From an uncultured Clostridia bacterium (GTDB lineage Bacteria; Bacillota; Clostridia; TANB77; CAG-508): DNA of 47,690 nucleotides. Location: NCBI GenBank assembly GCA_944388045.1, contig CALXHG010000015.1:1-47690 (forward strand). Reading direction: 5' to 3'. Numbering within the stretch: the first letter of the stretch is position 1; each line of letters opens with the position of its first letter. The notes below the pieces were generated by a model, which did no database searches, had not been told where the DNA came from, and was given only the letters and a program-made list of their open reading frames with translations. Shown in pieces: positions 20,044-27,892 of the stretch. The translations under genes and the position numbers were made by a program.

Positions 20044-21784
20044 ATGAAGAAAATAAAAAGTTTTTTAATTATAATGTTATTAGTATTATTTCCTAGTACG
20101 GTATTTGCGAGTAGTGGTAGTAGTAGCGAAAGTTTTCCATTAGGAGTAGCTTTACGGAATGGAAGCATTTGTTTCAATACATATGTCACTTTTTGTATTA
20201 ATGCCATTATCTAAAATAATTTCAAAAGAAAATTCAAAGAAAACTTTTTGGATTTTGTTTGGAATAAGAGTAGCAATTCTATTATTTTTTGACTTATTTA
20301 TAACAACAGGTATTGCAGTAGTAGATTTCATAGCAGTATTTGTAGGAGCATTTATTATTATTCCTATTGCCTCAATTAAAGGTGGGAAAGGTGTATTAAA
20401 TGCCACACCAATAAATAATAATACATTAAATAATAACGAAGAACAAGAAAATAGAGAAACAAAAACTGAACCTGTAAAAGATAATAGTCCAATAGTATTG
20501 ATTGATCCTACATATCTTAATAATGAGAGTATTTTATTGAAAAATATAGTAAAGGGAGAAATTGAAAGTCAAGGAGAAAATGTTAGAGAATTAACAACAT
20601 CAAAAATAAATACAAAAAGAAATATAGTAATTTTAATGTTTGGATTATTAACATTCATATATGTATTGATGTACTTTTTCAATATTGAATTAACAACTTG
20701 TTTAATATGTGAGGGAATTACTCTATTATTATACATATTTATAGTAAAAAAATTTAATATTGTAAATGTAATTTCAAAGAGAGCTAAGAAAAATCCAAAC
20801 GAAGATATAGCACAAATGGTTGCAAAAGTAAAAATGAATAAAAAACAAGTATCTTTTCCAATTTTCCTAAAAACAGGAATACTTGTTTTGGCAGCGATAT
20901 TTATACCAATGATAATGTTTGCAAAACCAAAATTGCTTTATTTTAATTATGGAAATGGATATGCAGTAATAAAATACACAAAAGGACTATCAAAGCAAAG
21001 TGATACAGTAGTAATTCCAGATACGCATAACGGAAAAAATGTTATTGCTATTGGAGATAGTGCATTCAAGAATACAAGCATTAAAAATGTAACATTACCA
21101 CAAAATTTAGAGATCATAAAATCTAAAGCATTTTTTAATTGTCAAAAACTAGAAAGTATATATATTCCTCAAAAGGTTACAGAAATAAGAGCAAGTGCTT
21201 TTGAAAATTGTTCAAATTTAAGAACAGCTTCTTTACCAAATGGAATAGTTGATATAAGGGCGTCTGCTTTTAAAAATGATACAAAATTAGTTGAAATAGA
21301 GTTACCAAAAAGTTTAGAATATTTAGGTGCAAGTGCTTTTTCACATTGTAGTTCATTACAAGAAATTACAATACCAAATAAAGTTATAGAGATAAACGGA
21401 CAAACATTTGAATATTGTACTTCATTAAGAAGAATAAATTTACATGACAATATAATATCAATTCATGGAGAAAATTTTATTGGATGTGTAAATTTAGACA
21501 ATGTAATACTACCATCAAAAATAACAGAAATTAGAGGTAATACATTTGAAAACTGTTCTTCACTATCATCTATTGTAATACCAGAAGGAGTTACGAGAAT
21601 AGGTGGACATGCTTTTTATGGTTGTAGAAGATTAAGCTCAGTTACTGTTCCAAGAACTGTTGTTGAAATTGGAAGTTCGGCATTTAGGCAGTGTTCTTCA
21701 TTGCGTGCTATAAAAGTTCCAAGAAATGCTTTAATAAATGAGAGAGCATTTAAGGAAAGTCCAACATCAGTAACATACTATTAG
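20044..21784 (+). CDS. Signal-peptide leucine-rich repeat membrane protein (needs +1 shift at CGGA)
   Basis: The start at 20044 is 6 nt behind AGGAG and encodes a clear signal peptide (MKKIKSFLIIMLLVLFPSTVFA). After codon 37 the frame meets CGG (20155-20157) and would end 19 codons later. Skipping the C gives GGA ATG GAA GCA and joins a 542-residue tail, 579 residues in total. The tail has two to three membrane helices near its start, two more around 160-210 and 245-265 of the tail, and about ten BspA-type LRR_5 repeats (IGDSAFKNTSIKNVTLP style) from about residue 300. Internal initiation at the ATG at 20159 (AGGAG 12 nt before) is an alternative, but it would waste the signal peptide. It is the third gene of the lemA operon. 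Confidence 0.75.
20155..20158 (+). other. CGGA +1 frameshift site 2 (LRR gene)
   Basis: CGG is codon 38, in frame with the signal peptide. Removing C gives L-G-M-E-A-F across the joint. The four bases are the same as at the other three sites. Confidence 0.75.
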
Positions 21785-21797
21785 GAGGAAAATTTTC

Positions 21798-23564
21798 ATG
21801 AATGAAGATTACAAATTTATTCATTTGTTATATGTACCAACAATGAATTGTAATATGCAATGTAAATATTGTTATCTAAAAGAAAATACAGTTGATTTAG
21901 AGCAAGATGATACATATTTAAAAACATTGGAATATGCAGTAGAAAAATTTAAGAATGCAAATGTTGTTCCTTTTAATATATCTTTGCATGGTGGAGAGGT
22001 AACAACATTAGCTAAAGAGGATTTTAGAAATATTATAAAATATATTTTTAATTATTACAGAGATAATAAAGATATAATTATAAATAATGGATTTAGATTA
22101 GGAAATCCACATATTAAGACAAATTTATTTAATTTAGAAAAACATATAGATACTATAAAGGAATTTAATGTTTCAATAAGTGGCTCATTAGACTTACCAT
22201 TTTCATTACATGAGGAATATAGAGTTACAAAAGGAAATCAAAAGACTTTAGATAAGATATTAAAAAACATTAAGTTATTAGAAGAAATACCTAATAATAA
22301 GAAAGTTTCTGCAACAATATTTAAAGAACATTATGATAGAACTGATGAGATTATTCAAGATATTAAATATCTAACGGAAAATACTTGCTTGAATATGAAC
22401 GATTTTAATTTCATGATTGGATTCGTAGATAACGAAGATGATGATATACTTCATGCAATGACTGAAGACGAACAGGTTGATTTCTATAAAAGAATGAAAA
22501 AAGAATTTATAGGAACAAATTTAGATTATGGAGTAAAAAATACATGGTTTGCAGAATTTAACCCAACATATTGCACTAACTGTGATAATTGTGGTGAAAA
22601 ATTTTTCCTATTAGAAAGAAATGGAGATATTTATTCTTGTGTGAGAGGGCAAAAAAATAAGGAATTTTATTATGGAAATATATATAACGATGATGTTGAA
22701 ACAATTTTAAATAATGCTAAAAGAAAAATTTTTGAAATACACAACAAAATAGGTTTCAACGAAGAATGTTTGAATTGTAAGTATTTATATTTGTGTAAAA
22801 CAGGATGCCCATTTGTTAAGAATAAATATAATACAAATAAATCATATACCTGTAAATTGCAACAGGAAATATACAAAGATAATACACAATTATATCCAAA
22901 AGATGAAAACAATGAAGAGTCCATTTATATGTATTTAAGTAAGATACACCCAGATATGTCAAATAATTTTTATCCAAAAGAAAAGAAAATTATAGGACAA
23001 GACATACCAAGTTTGACATCAATTATAGAGGCTGATAATAAATTAAAAAACATATATAGCGCAGATGTATTTATACTAAAAATTGATGAAATTGAATATA
23101 AACTAGAATCTCAAATAATAAAAAGTAAAAGAGATATTGTATATTTAACTGATGAAAGTAAAATAACACTTTATATAAAAGAGGGAGTATTGGAAGATTG
23201 TGATTACCCAGCTAGTAATTCATTATATATAATGTTATTAACAGGGGATACATTACAATATGGAGATGAACAAAGAGTAAAACAAGAACATATTATGACT
23301 CACCAAATATTTACAAATACAATAAAAAAAGAAAAATCTGACAAAAAAGGTTATTACTGTGTAGATTTAACTAAAATATTAAGTTTATATTATGATAAAA
23401 TATCAACTGAAAATCCTAATAACCTATTTTTTACTACAACAGAATTAAGAGATTATCATTATACTAAACACAAAAATAATGCTTATTATCATATACAAGC
23501 AATAAATTTACCATTTCAAAATATAGAATTATTCTATATTGATTGTAAGGAGGATTTAAAATGA
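21798..23564 (+). CDS. Radical SAM/SPASM peptide-maturase-like enzyme
   Basis: 588 residues. CNMQCKYCYL (about residues 15-24) is the radical SAM cluster motif, and LHGGEVTTL (about 63) is the SAM-binding GGE-type motif. A SPASM-like Cys set follows: CTNCDNCGEKF (about 259-269), CVRG (about 282), and CLNCKYLYLCKTGCPF (about 325-340) with a later Cys. The last ~200 residues have no motif I know. This architecture is that of enzymes that modify ribosomal peptides. A 119-residue protein overlaps its stop by 4 nt and is the natural candidate substrate. The gene is preceded by AGGAGG and lies 13 nt behind the LRR gene. Confidence 0.85.
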   Translation: MNEDYKFIHLLYVPTMNCNMQCKYCYLKENTVDLEQDDTYLKTLEYAVEKFKNANVVPFNISLHGGEVTTLAKEDFRNIIKYIFNYYRDNKDIIINNGFRLGNPHIKTNLFNLEKHIDTIKEFNVSISGSLDLPFSLHEEYRVTKGNQKTLDKILKNIKLLEEIPNNKKVSATIFKEHYDRTDEIIQDIKYLTENTCLNMNDFNFMIGFVDNEDDDILHAMTEDEQVDFYKRMKKEFIGTNLDYGVKNTWFAEFNPTYCTNCDNCGEKFFLLERNGDIYSCVRGQKNKEFYYGNIYNDDVETILNNAKRKIFEIHNKIGFNEECLNCKYLYLCKTGCPFVKNKYNTNKSYTCKLQQEIYKDNTQLYPKDENNEESIYMYLSKIHPDMSNNFYPKEKKIIGQDIPSLTSIIEADNKLKNIYSADVFILKIDEIEYKLESQIIKSKRDIVYLTDESKITLYIKEGVLEDCDYPASNSLYIMLLTGDTLQYGDEQRVKQEHIMTHQIFTNTIKKEKSDKKGYYCVDLTKILSLYYDKISTENPNNLFFTTTELRDYHYTKHKNNAYYHIQAINLPFQNIELFYIDCKEDLK

Positions 23565-23920
23565 TAGATAAAAAACCAAAGACATATAATGAAATTGTTA
23601 GACTAAAAAAATGTTATACACTGGCAAACTATTATTCTAATATAACAGAGAATATGTTTAATGAAATATATGATTTCCTTGCAGAGTCAGAGGATAATTC
23701 AATTGTAGCAAATCAAAATATTTTATCATTTGTTGATGGAACAGGAAAAGTTGTAAAGACATTTTCAATAGTTCCAAAAAATACATCTTTTGATAGGATA
23801 GACATTAGCGATAGAGGATTTTCTGTAACACCACATTATGATCCAAGTTCATCATCATCATGGGGAGGCTCATCAGGAAATAACAATAATAACAACAATA
23901 ATAACAATAATAATAGTTAA
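23561..23920 (+). CDS. Small protein with Ser/Gly and poly-Asn tail, candidate modified-peptide precursor
   Basis: 119 residues. The body (1-95) is ordinary and soluble-looking; the tail contains SSSSSWGGSSG and then at least 12 Asn. The start overlaps the radical SAM stop (ATGA) and AAGGAGG precedes it, so the two are translationally coupled in the way of RiPP enzyme-precursor pairs. No cleavage motif or transporter gene is visible, and a structural partner of the LemA/DUF2207 proteins is also possible. The poly-Asn tail is encoded by AAT/AAC repeats and may vary in length. I do not recognise the family. Confidence 0.6.
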   Translation: MIDKKPKTYNEIVRLKKCYTLANYYSNITENMFNEIYDFLAESEDNSIVANQNILSFVDGTGKVVKTFSIVPKNTSFDRIDISDRGFSVTPHYDPSSSSSWGGSSGNNNNNNNNNNNNS

Positions 23921-23931
23921 TAAAGCATAAT

Positions 23932-23968
23932 ATAAAGGTAGAAATCAATCTACCTTTATTGTTTTTTT
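23932..23968. terminator. Bidirectional terminator between convergent genes
   Basis: An 11-bp perfect stem (23932-23942 with 23949-23959) is followed by seven T. On the other strand the A/T flank serves the convergent DUF6076 gene, whose stop lies inside the stem. Confidence 0.75.
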
Positions 23969-24960
23969 AGCCATTCTATATATTCTTTTTCAGTACTTAT
24001 ACCCTTGCTAATATTTTCTCTCCATTTATTATTATCATCTTTGAAAAATTCAAATTCTCTTGCATATTTGGTATTAGTTGGATTTCTTCTTGTTCTTAAT
24101 AATAATTTTTGATAAACATTTCTATAAATTCTTAAATCATCATTTTCTTGTATTAACTTTTGCTGTACTTTAAAATGACCAATTTCTTTACAAGTCTTAC
24201 CGTTTTCATAAATATTGCTACAATATATTTCATCTGATCTATTATCTGGAACAAAAAATTTACCACAGTTTCTACATTTTTTTATTTCAATATTAAGTTT
24301 CGCTATTTCTAAAAGTTCTATAAGTAATGCTTGTATAATATCAGCACATTCAATGAAATAAGATGAATTTATATTTGCTGTACTAACAATTCTTTGCGTT
24401 TCATCTTGCCTCATAGGATAATTAGAATAATCTCTTAATATCTCAAATGCAGATAAATTTATCTTAACCTTATCATTATCAATTTTTTCTAATGATTTAC
24501 TACTCACATCACTATTTGCCATAACTTGAAATCTTTGTAAAGGTGTTAAGTCCTTTATTTCTTCAAGATTATTCATATTAAAAATATATTCAATATCAAG
24601 CATTAAATCTTGTCTAAATAAGCTAAAAACATATTTATGATTATTAATTAATATATCTAGTGATTTTTCATATTCTTTAGCAGGAACAGGAAAATCAGAA
24701 TATTTTATATCTGTTAAATTTAAGAAAAAGTTTATTCCATATTTCTTAATAAGAGATTTAAAGCTGTTAGGATTTTCAAAATCCGTATTAAGAAAGTCAC
24801 AAAGTTGCTCTCCAATATTAAATTCACTTTTTTTAATATGAGAAGAATATGTATCTTGATATTTTTTATATTCATTATAAATAATTATCTTCTTTTTATT
24901 GCTTTCATCAAAATAAAATTTATTACTGTTAGTATCTAACATATTAAATAAGTTATCCAT
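23956..24960 (-). CDS. DUF6076-like protein with C-terminal zinc ribbon
   Basis: 334 residues, the only minus-strand gene I support in the window. The N-terminal 220 residues are helical and unremarkable. CRNCGKFFVP...YCSN...CKE (about residues 235-270) is a zinc ribbon like those of CGNR/ABATE-type proteins, and the last 70 residues are basic. It resembles DUF6076 proteins, which accompany mobile elements and have unknown roles. Being convergent with the lemA operon and divergent from the recombinase, it is a separate cargo unit. Confidence 0.65.
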   Translation of the reverse strand: MDNLFNMLDTNSNKFYFDESNKKKIIIYNEYKKYQDTYSSHIKKSEFNIGEQLCDFLNTDFENPNSFKSLIKKYGINFFLNLTDIKYSDFPVPAKEYEKSLDILINNHKYVFSLFRQDLMLDIEYIFNMNNLEEIKDLTPLQRFQVMANSDVSSKSLEKIDNDKVKINLSAFEILRDYSNYPMRQDETQRIVSTANINSSYFIECADIIQALLIELLEIAKLNIEIKKCRNCGKFFVPDNRSDEIYCSNIYENGKTCKEIGHFKVQQKLIQENDDLRIYRNVYQKLLLRTRRNPTNTKYAREFEFFKDDNNKWRENISKGISTEKEYIEWLKKQ

Positions 24961-25048
24961 AAACTTACTCCTAACTACATTCTAGATAATTGATATTTCA
25001 GTATAAAATAACAAAATGTGGAAAAAATAAGGTAAGGAGGTAGTAAAT

Positions 25049-25195
25049 ATGGCTGATATAAAACAAGATGTTGAAAAGAAAAAATATAAGAAAAAAAATG
25101 AATTTAAGTTTAATATTATTTTTAATAATAATGGAGAAACACTTGAAAATATTATTGAAAGAGCATTTGAAAATTATTGTTTAAAAAGAAGTTAA
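25049..25195 (+). CDS. Small basic protein preceding the recombinase
   Basis: 48 residues (MADIKQDVEKKKYKKKNEF...YCLKRS), with GGAGG 8 nt ahead of the ATG. The second half, FNIIFNNNGETLENIIERAF, resembles short proteins frequently found just before TnpX/TndX-type recombinases. It may be an excisionase-like or regulatory helper, but I cannot show this. Confidence 0.6.
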   Translation: MADIKQDVEKKKYKKKNEFKFNIIFNNNGETLENIIERAFENYCLKRS

Positions 25196-25235
25196 TAAAT
25201 TCCTAAAAAAAGTATGGTAAATAAATAGCAATAAA

Positions 25236-25284
25236 TGAGATAATATGGTATAATTTTGGTTAGAAGAGTATCAATATTATCTCA
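25236..25284 (+). promoter_or_regulatory. Recombinase promoter flanked by a 10-bp inverted repeat
   Basis: TGAGATAATA (25236-25245) and its exact complement (25275-25284) enclose TGGTATAAT, whose TATAAT lies at 25249-25254. This layout suggests an operator or an RNA hairpin limiting recombinase expression. Confidence 0.5.
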
Positions 25285-25309
25285 TTATTTTTAGCAGGAA
25301 GGAGGAAAA

Positions 25310-26947
25310 ATGAGCTTTAATATAATGAATAATATTGATTATAGAGTAGGCATATATATAAGACTTTCAAAAGAAGATGAAGAAAAGGAAAAATATTCAG
25401 AGAGTGAGAGTGTACAAAATCAAAGAACATTACTTATGCAATATATTAAGGAAAACAAGTTTAATTTTGTTGCAGAGTATGTAGATGACGGAGTAAGTGG
25501 TACAAGTTTTGATAGACCAGCATTTAATAAAATGATAGACGATATTGAGCAAGGCAAAATAAATATGGTTATAACTAAAGACTTATCAAGACTTGGAAGA
25601 AACTATGTACAATCTGGATATTATACAGAAACTTATTTTCCAGAGCATAATGTAAGATATATTGCTATTTTAGACAATATAGATACAGCATTAGATTCTG
25701 CCAATAATGATATAGCACCTTTTAAATCTATATTAAATGAAATGTATGCAAAAGACACATCCAAAAAGATAAATAGTGTTTTACAATCAAAAAGAAATAA
25801 TGGAGAATATCTAGGAACAGCACCTTATGGCTACAAGAAAGATCCTGAAAATAAATATCATCTAGTAATAGATGAAGAAGCTGCAGAAGTTGTTAGAACC
25901 GTTTTTAGAATGTTTCTTGAAGGTTATGGAACAATGCAAATAGCAGATTATTTATCAGAGCAAAAAATACCAATTCCATCAGATTACAATAAAAGAAATA
26001 GAGGAACAAAATCAATTTCTTATGGCTTATGGCCACAATCTACGGTAAGGTTTATTCTTTTAAATGAGGTTTACACAGGAACGGTAGTACAAGGCAAGCG
26101 AAAAAAGATTAGCTTTAAATCTAAAAAATTCGTAGATGTTCCAGAAGAAGATTGGATAAAAGTTCCTAATATGCATGAAGCGATAGTAAGTAAAGAAGAT
26201 TTTGAACGAGCCAAAAAGATACTTGAAGCCACGAAAGGTTCAAGAATTGTGGAAAACGACTATCTATTTAAAGGACTACTTCAATGTTTTGATTGTAAAG
26301 GATATATTGGAATAAGAAGTCCAGATAAGAATGGAAATATTTATGGTAGATGCCAACATTATGCTAGATATTCAAAATTTGATGTGTGTTCTCCACATAA
26401 TTTTAATTATCAAGTTTTTGAAGAGAGTATGATTGTGGTTTTAAGAGAAATATGCAAAGAATATTCAGATAAAAAGAAACTTGAAGAGATTGCAAAAAAA
26501 TCTAAATCAAAAGAGGATAAAGAATCAGATTTAAGAAATAAACTTAAAACTTATAAAACTCAAATTGAAAAAGAAACAAGAAAACTTGATTTATTATATG
26601 AAGACAGACTAGAAGGGATTATTACAGTGGATAGCTATATTGAAAAAGCTAATAAAATTAAAAAAGAAGTAGAGGATTATACTAAGAGAATAAAAGAAAC
26701 AGAGCAGGAGTTAAATGGAGAAAATGTGCAGGAAGATAAGGAGAAAAAATTAGATAATTTGGTAGATGAATTTTTGAATATGGAAAAACCCAATAAAGAA
26801 ATAATAAGAGAATTTATAGAAAGAATTGAAATTCATAGTGACAAACAAGTGGATATATATTTTAACTTTAAGCCACTACAAGAATTAAATGAAATTAAAG
26901 AAAAATTTATATGTGCTAAAAAAGAATATGAGAGAAAAGCTGTATAA
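25310..26947 (+). CDS. Large serine recombinase (TnpX/TndX type)
   Basis: 545 residues. The resolvase domain has the catalytic serine in YIRLSKEDE (about residue 20) and KDLSRLGRNY (about 84-93). The recombinase domain follows (APYGYKKD about 164; SYGLWPQSTVRFILLNEVYTG), then a zinc ribbon (CFDCKGYIG...CQH...C, about 325-365) and a long coiled coil (about 390-500). This is the element's integrase/excisionase. It probably catalysed insertion at ACACATG inside ndvB without other host factors, as known for the family. GGAAGGAGG precedes the ATG. The gene ends 58 nt from the right border. Confidence 0.95.
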   Translation: MSFNIMNNIDYRVGIYIRLSKEDEEKEKYSESESVQNQRTLLMQYIKENKFNFVAEYVDDGVSGTSFDRPAFNKMIDDIEQGKINMVITKDLSRLGRNYVQSGYYTETYFPEHNVRYIAILDNIDTALDSANNDIAPFKSILNEMYAKDTSKKINSVLQSKRNNGEYLGTAPYGYKKDPENKYHLVIDEEAAEVVRTVFRMFLEGYGTMQIADYLSEQKIPIPSDYNKRNRGTKSISYGLWPQSTVRFILLNEVYTGTVVQGKRKKISFKSKKFVDVPEEDWIKVPNMHEAIVSKEDFERAKKILEATKGSRIVENDYLFKGLLQCFDCKGYIGIRSPDKNGNIYGRCQHYARYSKFDVCSPHNFNYQVFEESMIVVLREICKEYSDKKKLEEIAKKSKSKEDKESDLRNKLKTYKTQIEKETRKLDLLYEDRLEGIITVDSYIEKANKIKKEVEDYTKRIKETEQELNGENVQEDKEKKLDNLVDEFLNMEKPNKEIIREFIERIEIHSDKQVDIYFNFKPLQELNEIKEKFICAKKEYERKAV

Positions 26948-26992
26948 CAGAAGTTGTGACATAAAAAAGAGAATAAAAAATAGTCACAACAA

Positions 26993-27005
26993 CAATACAC
27001 ACATG
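26993..27005 (+). repeat. Right attachment repeat of element 1
   Basis: CAATACACACATG matches the left copy with one mismatch. ndvB sequence (CTGCAATTTGGG, reading A-A-I-W) resumes at 27006. Confidence 0.8.
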
Positions 27006-27481
27006 CTGCAATTTGGGCAATAATTGCAGAAACAATGCTAAAAAATGGAGAAAATGCAGTTCAATGGTATAAAATGATAAATCCGATAGAACACACAAAA
27101 ACAAAAGAAGAAGCCAATAAATATAAAGTGGAGCCATATGTAATTTCTGCAGATATTTATGGAGCACAAAACTTAGTAGGACAAGGTGGATGGACTTGGT
27201 ATACAGGTTCTAGCAGTTGGTATTATATTGCAGGAATTGAATATATATTAGGATTAAGAATTAATAATAATATATTAAGTATAAAACCTTGTATTCCTAA
27301 AAATTGGGATAAATATTCTATACAATATAAATATGGAGAAAGTATTTATAATATTAAAGTAAACAATATTTCAAAAGTAAGTACAGGAGTTAGAAGAGTT
27401 TTAATAGATGGAGTTGAAACCGAAAACAAAATTCTTCTTGACAGCTCTGGAAAAGTTTTTAATATTGATATTGAAATGTAA
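27006..27481 (+). pseudogene. Cyclic beta-1,2-glucan synthase, 3' part
   Basis: 158 residues continuing the GH94 domain directly after the element: AAIWAIIAETML, then WYKMINPIEH, KVEPYVISADIYG, GWTWYTGSSSWYY and IKPCIPKNWDKY, all standard for GH94 C-termini. The first codon (GCT) is completed across the joint from the G at 13615. Without the element and the extra C at 13581 the whole gene is in one frame. It has no start signal of its own. Confidence 0.9.
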
Positions 27482-27618
27482 AAAAGTAACATTTTAATAT
27501 CAATACTGGAATTTAAAGAAAAGTAAATTTCTAATATCAATACAGAAATGTAAAGAAAAGTAAATTTCTAATGTCAATGCTGAAATGTAAAGAAAAGTAA
27601 ATTTTTGTTGTCAATGTT
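27462..27618 (+). repeat. 37-bp minisatellite overlapping the ndvB stop codon
   Basis: About four degenerate copies of a 37-bp unit (core ATCAATAC.GAAATGTAA, then AGAAAAGTAAATTTCTA) run from the last codons of ndvB into the spacer. The first copy contains the real GAAATG TAA end. This points to local tandem duplication of the gene's 3' end. Confidence 0.65.
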
Positions 27619-27892
27619 GAACTGAAAAAAATAGGTAACATTCTAATATTTAAGAAGGTTACCTATTAAATATATAAAGATAATTTGTTTATTTAGTAAA
27701 AAAATAATAAATATAATATCAAAAAACAAAAAGAACTTGAAAAATATAGTAATTCGTGATATATTTGTACAAGATAAAAAAGAAAAATTAATAAAAAGTC
27801 AATAGGTAAAAATATATTTTTATATAAATTATCTATGGTTTATAGGTAAATCCAAAAACCTAAATATTATATAACAAGGAAATGATAAGATA
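27619..27892. other. Spacer before secA with a hairpin
   Basis: AATAGGTAAC (27630-27639) pairs perfectly with 27658-27667, probably the terminator or mRNA-stabilising end of ndvB. The remaining 225 nt are AT-rich with no ORF. GTAAATCC and AAGGAAATG precede secA, but no clear promoter could be fixed. Confidence 0.5.

Larger units (their letters stand above)
13616..27005. mobile_element. Tn4451/TnpX-type integrative element inserted in the glucan synthase gene
   Basis: A 13.39-kb insertion bounded by near-identical 13-bp repeats. It encodes a large serine recombinase whose stop is 58 nt from the right end, a TnpV protein, a damaged TnpZ/MobL-type relaxase and a set of cargo genes. TnpX, TnpV and TnpZ together are the backbone of Tn4451-like mobilisable transposons. 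Because the relaxase is broken and no conjugation genes are present, it is at best excisable and possibly mobilisable in trans. The ends carry short inverted similarity (GTGTTGTTGTTAT at left, ACAACAACAATAC at right) that may be recombinase recognition sequence. Confidence 0.85.

Noticed and set aside
23881..23920. AAT/AAC repeats as a possible CRISPR or VNTR array
   Set aside because: They are short codon repeats encoding poly-Asn within a supported gene; there are no spacers or direct repeats of CRISPR size.
25486..25492. Other CGGA strings such as GAC GGA in the recombinase as shift sites
   Set aside because: There the C belongs to the preceding codon and the frame is continuous; they are normal N-N-C GGA codon pairs.
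13616..27005. Element 1 as a prophage
   Set aside because: No capsid, tail, lysis or packaging genes; TnpV and a relaxase remnant indicate a mobilisable transposon.
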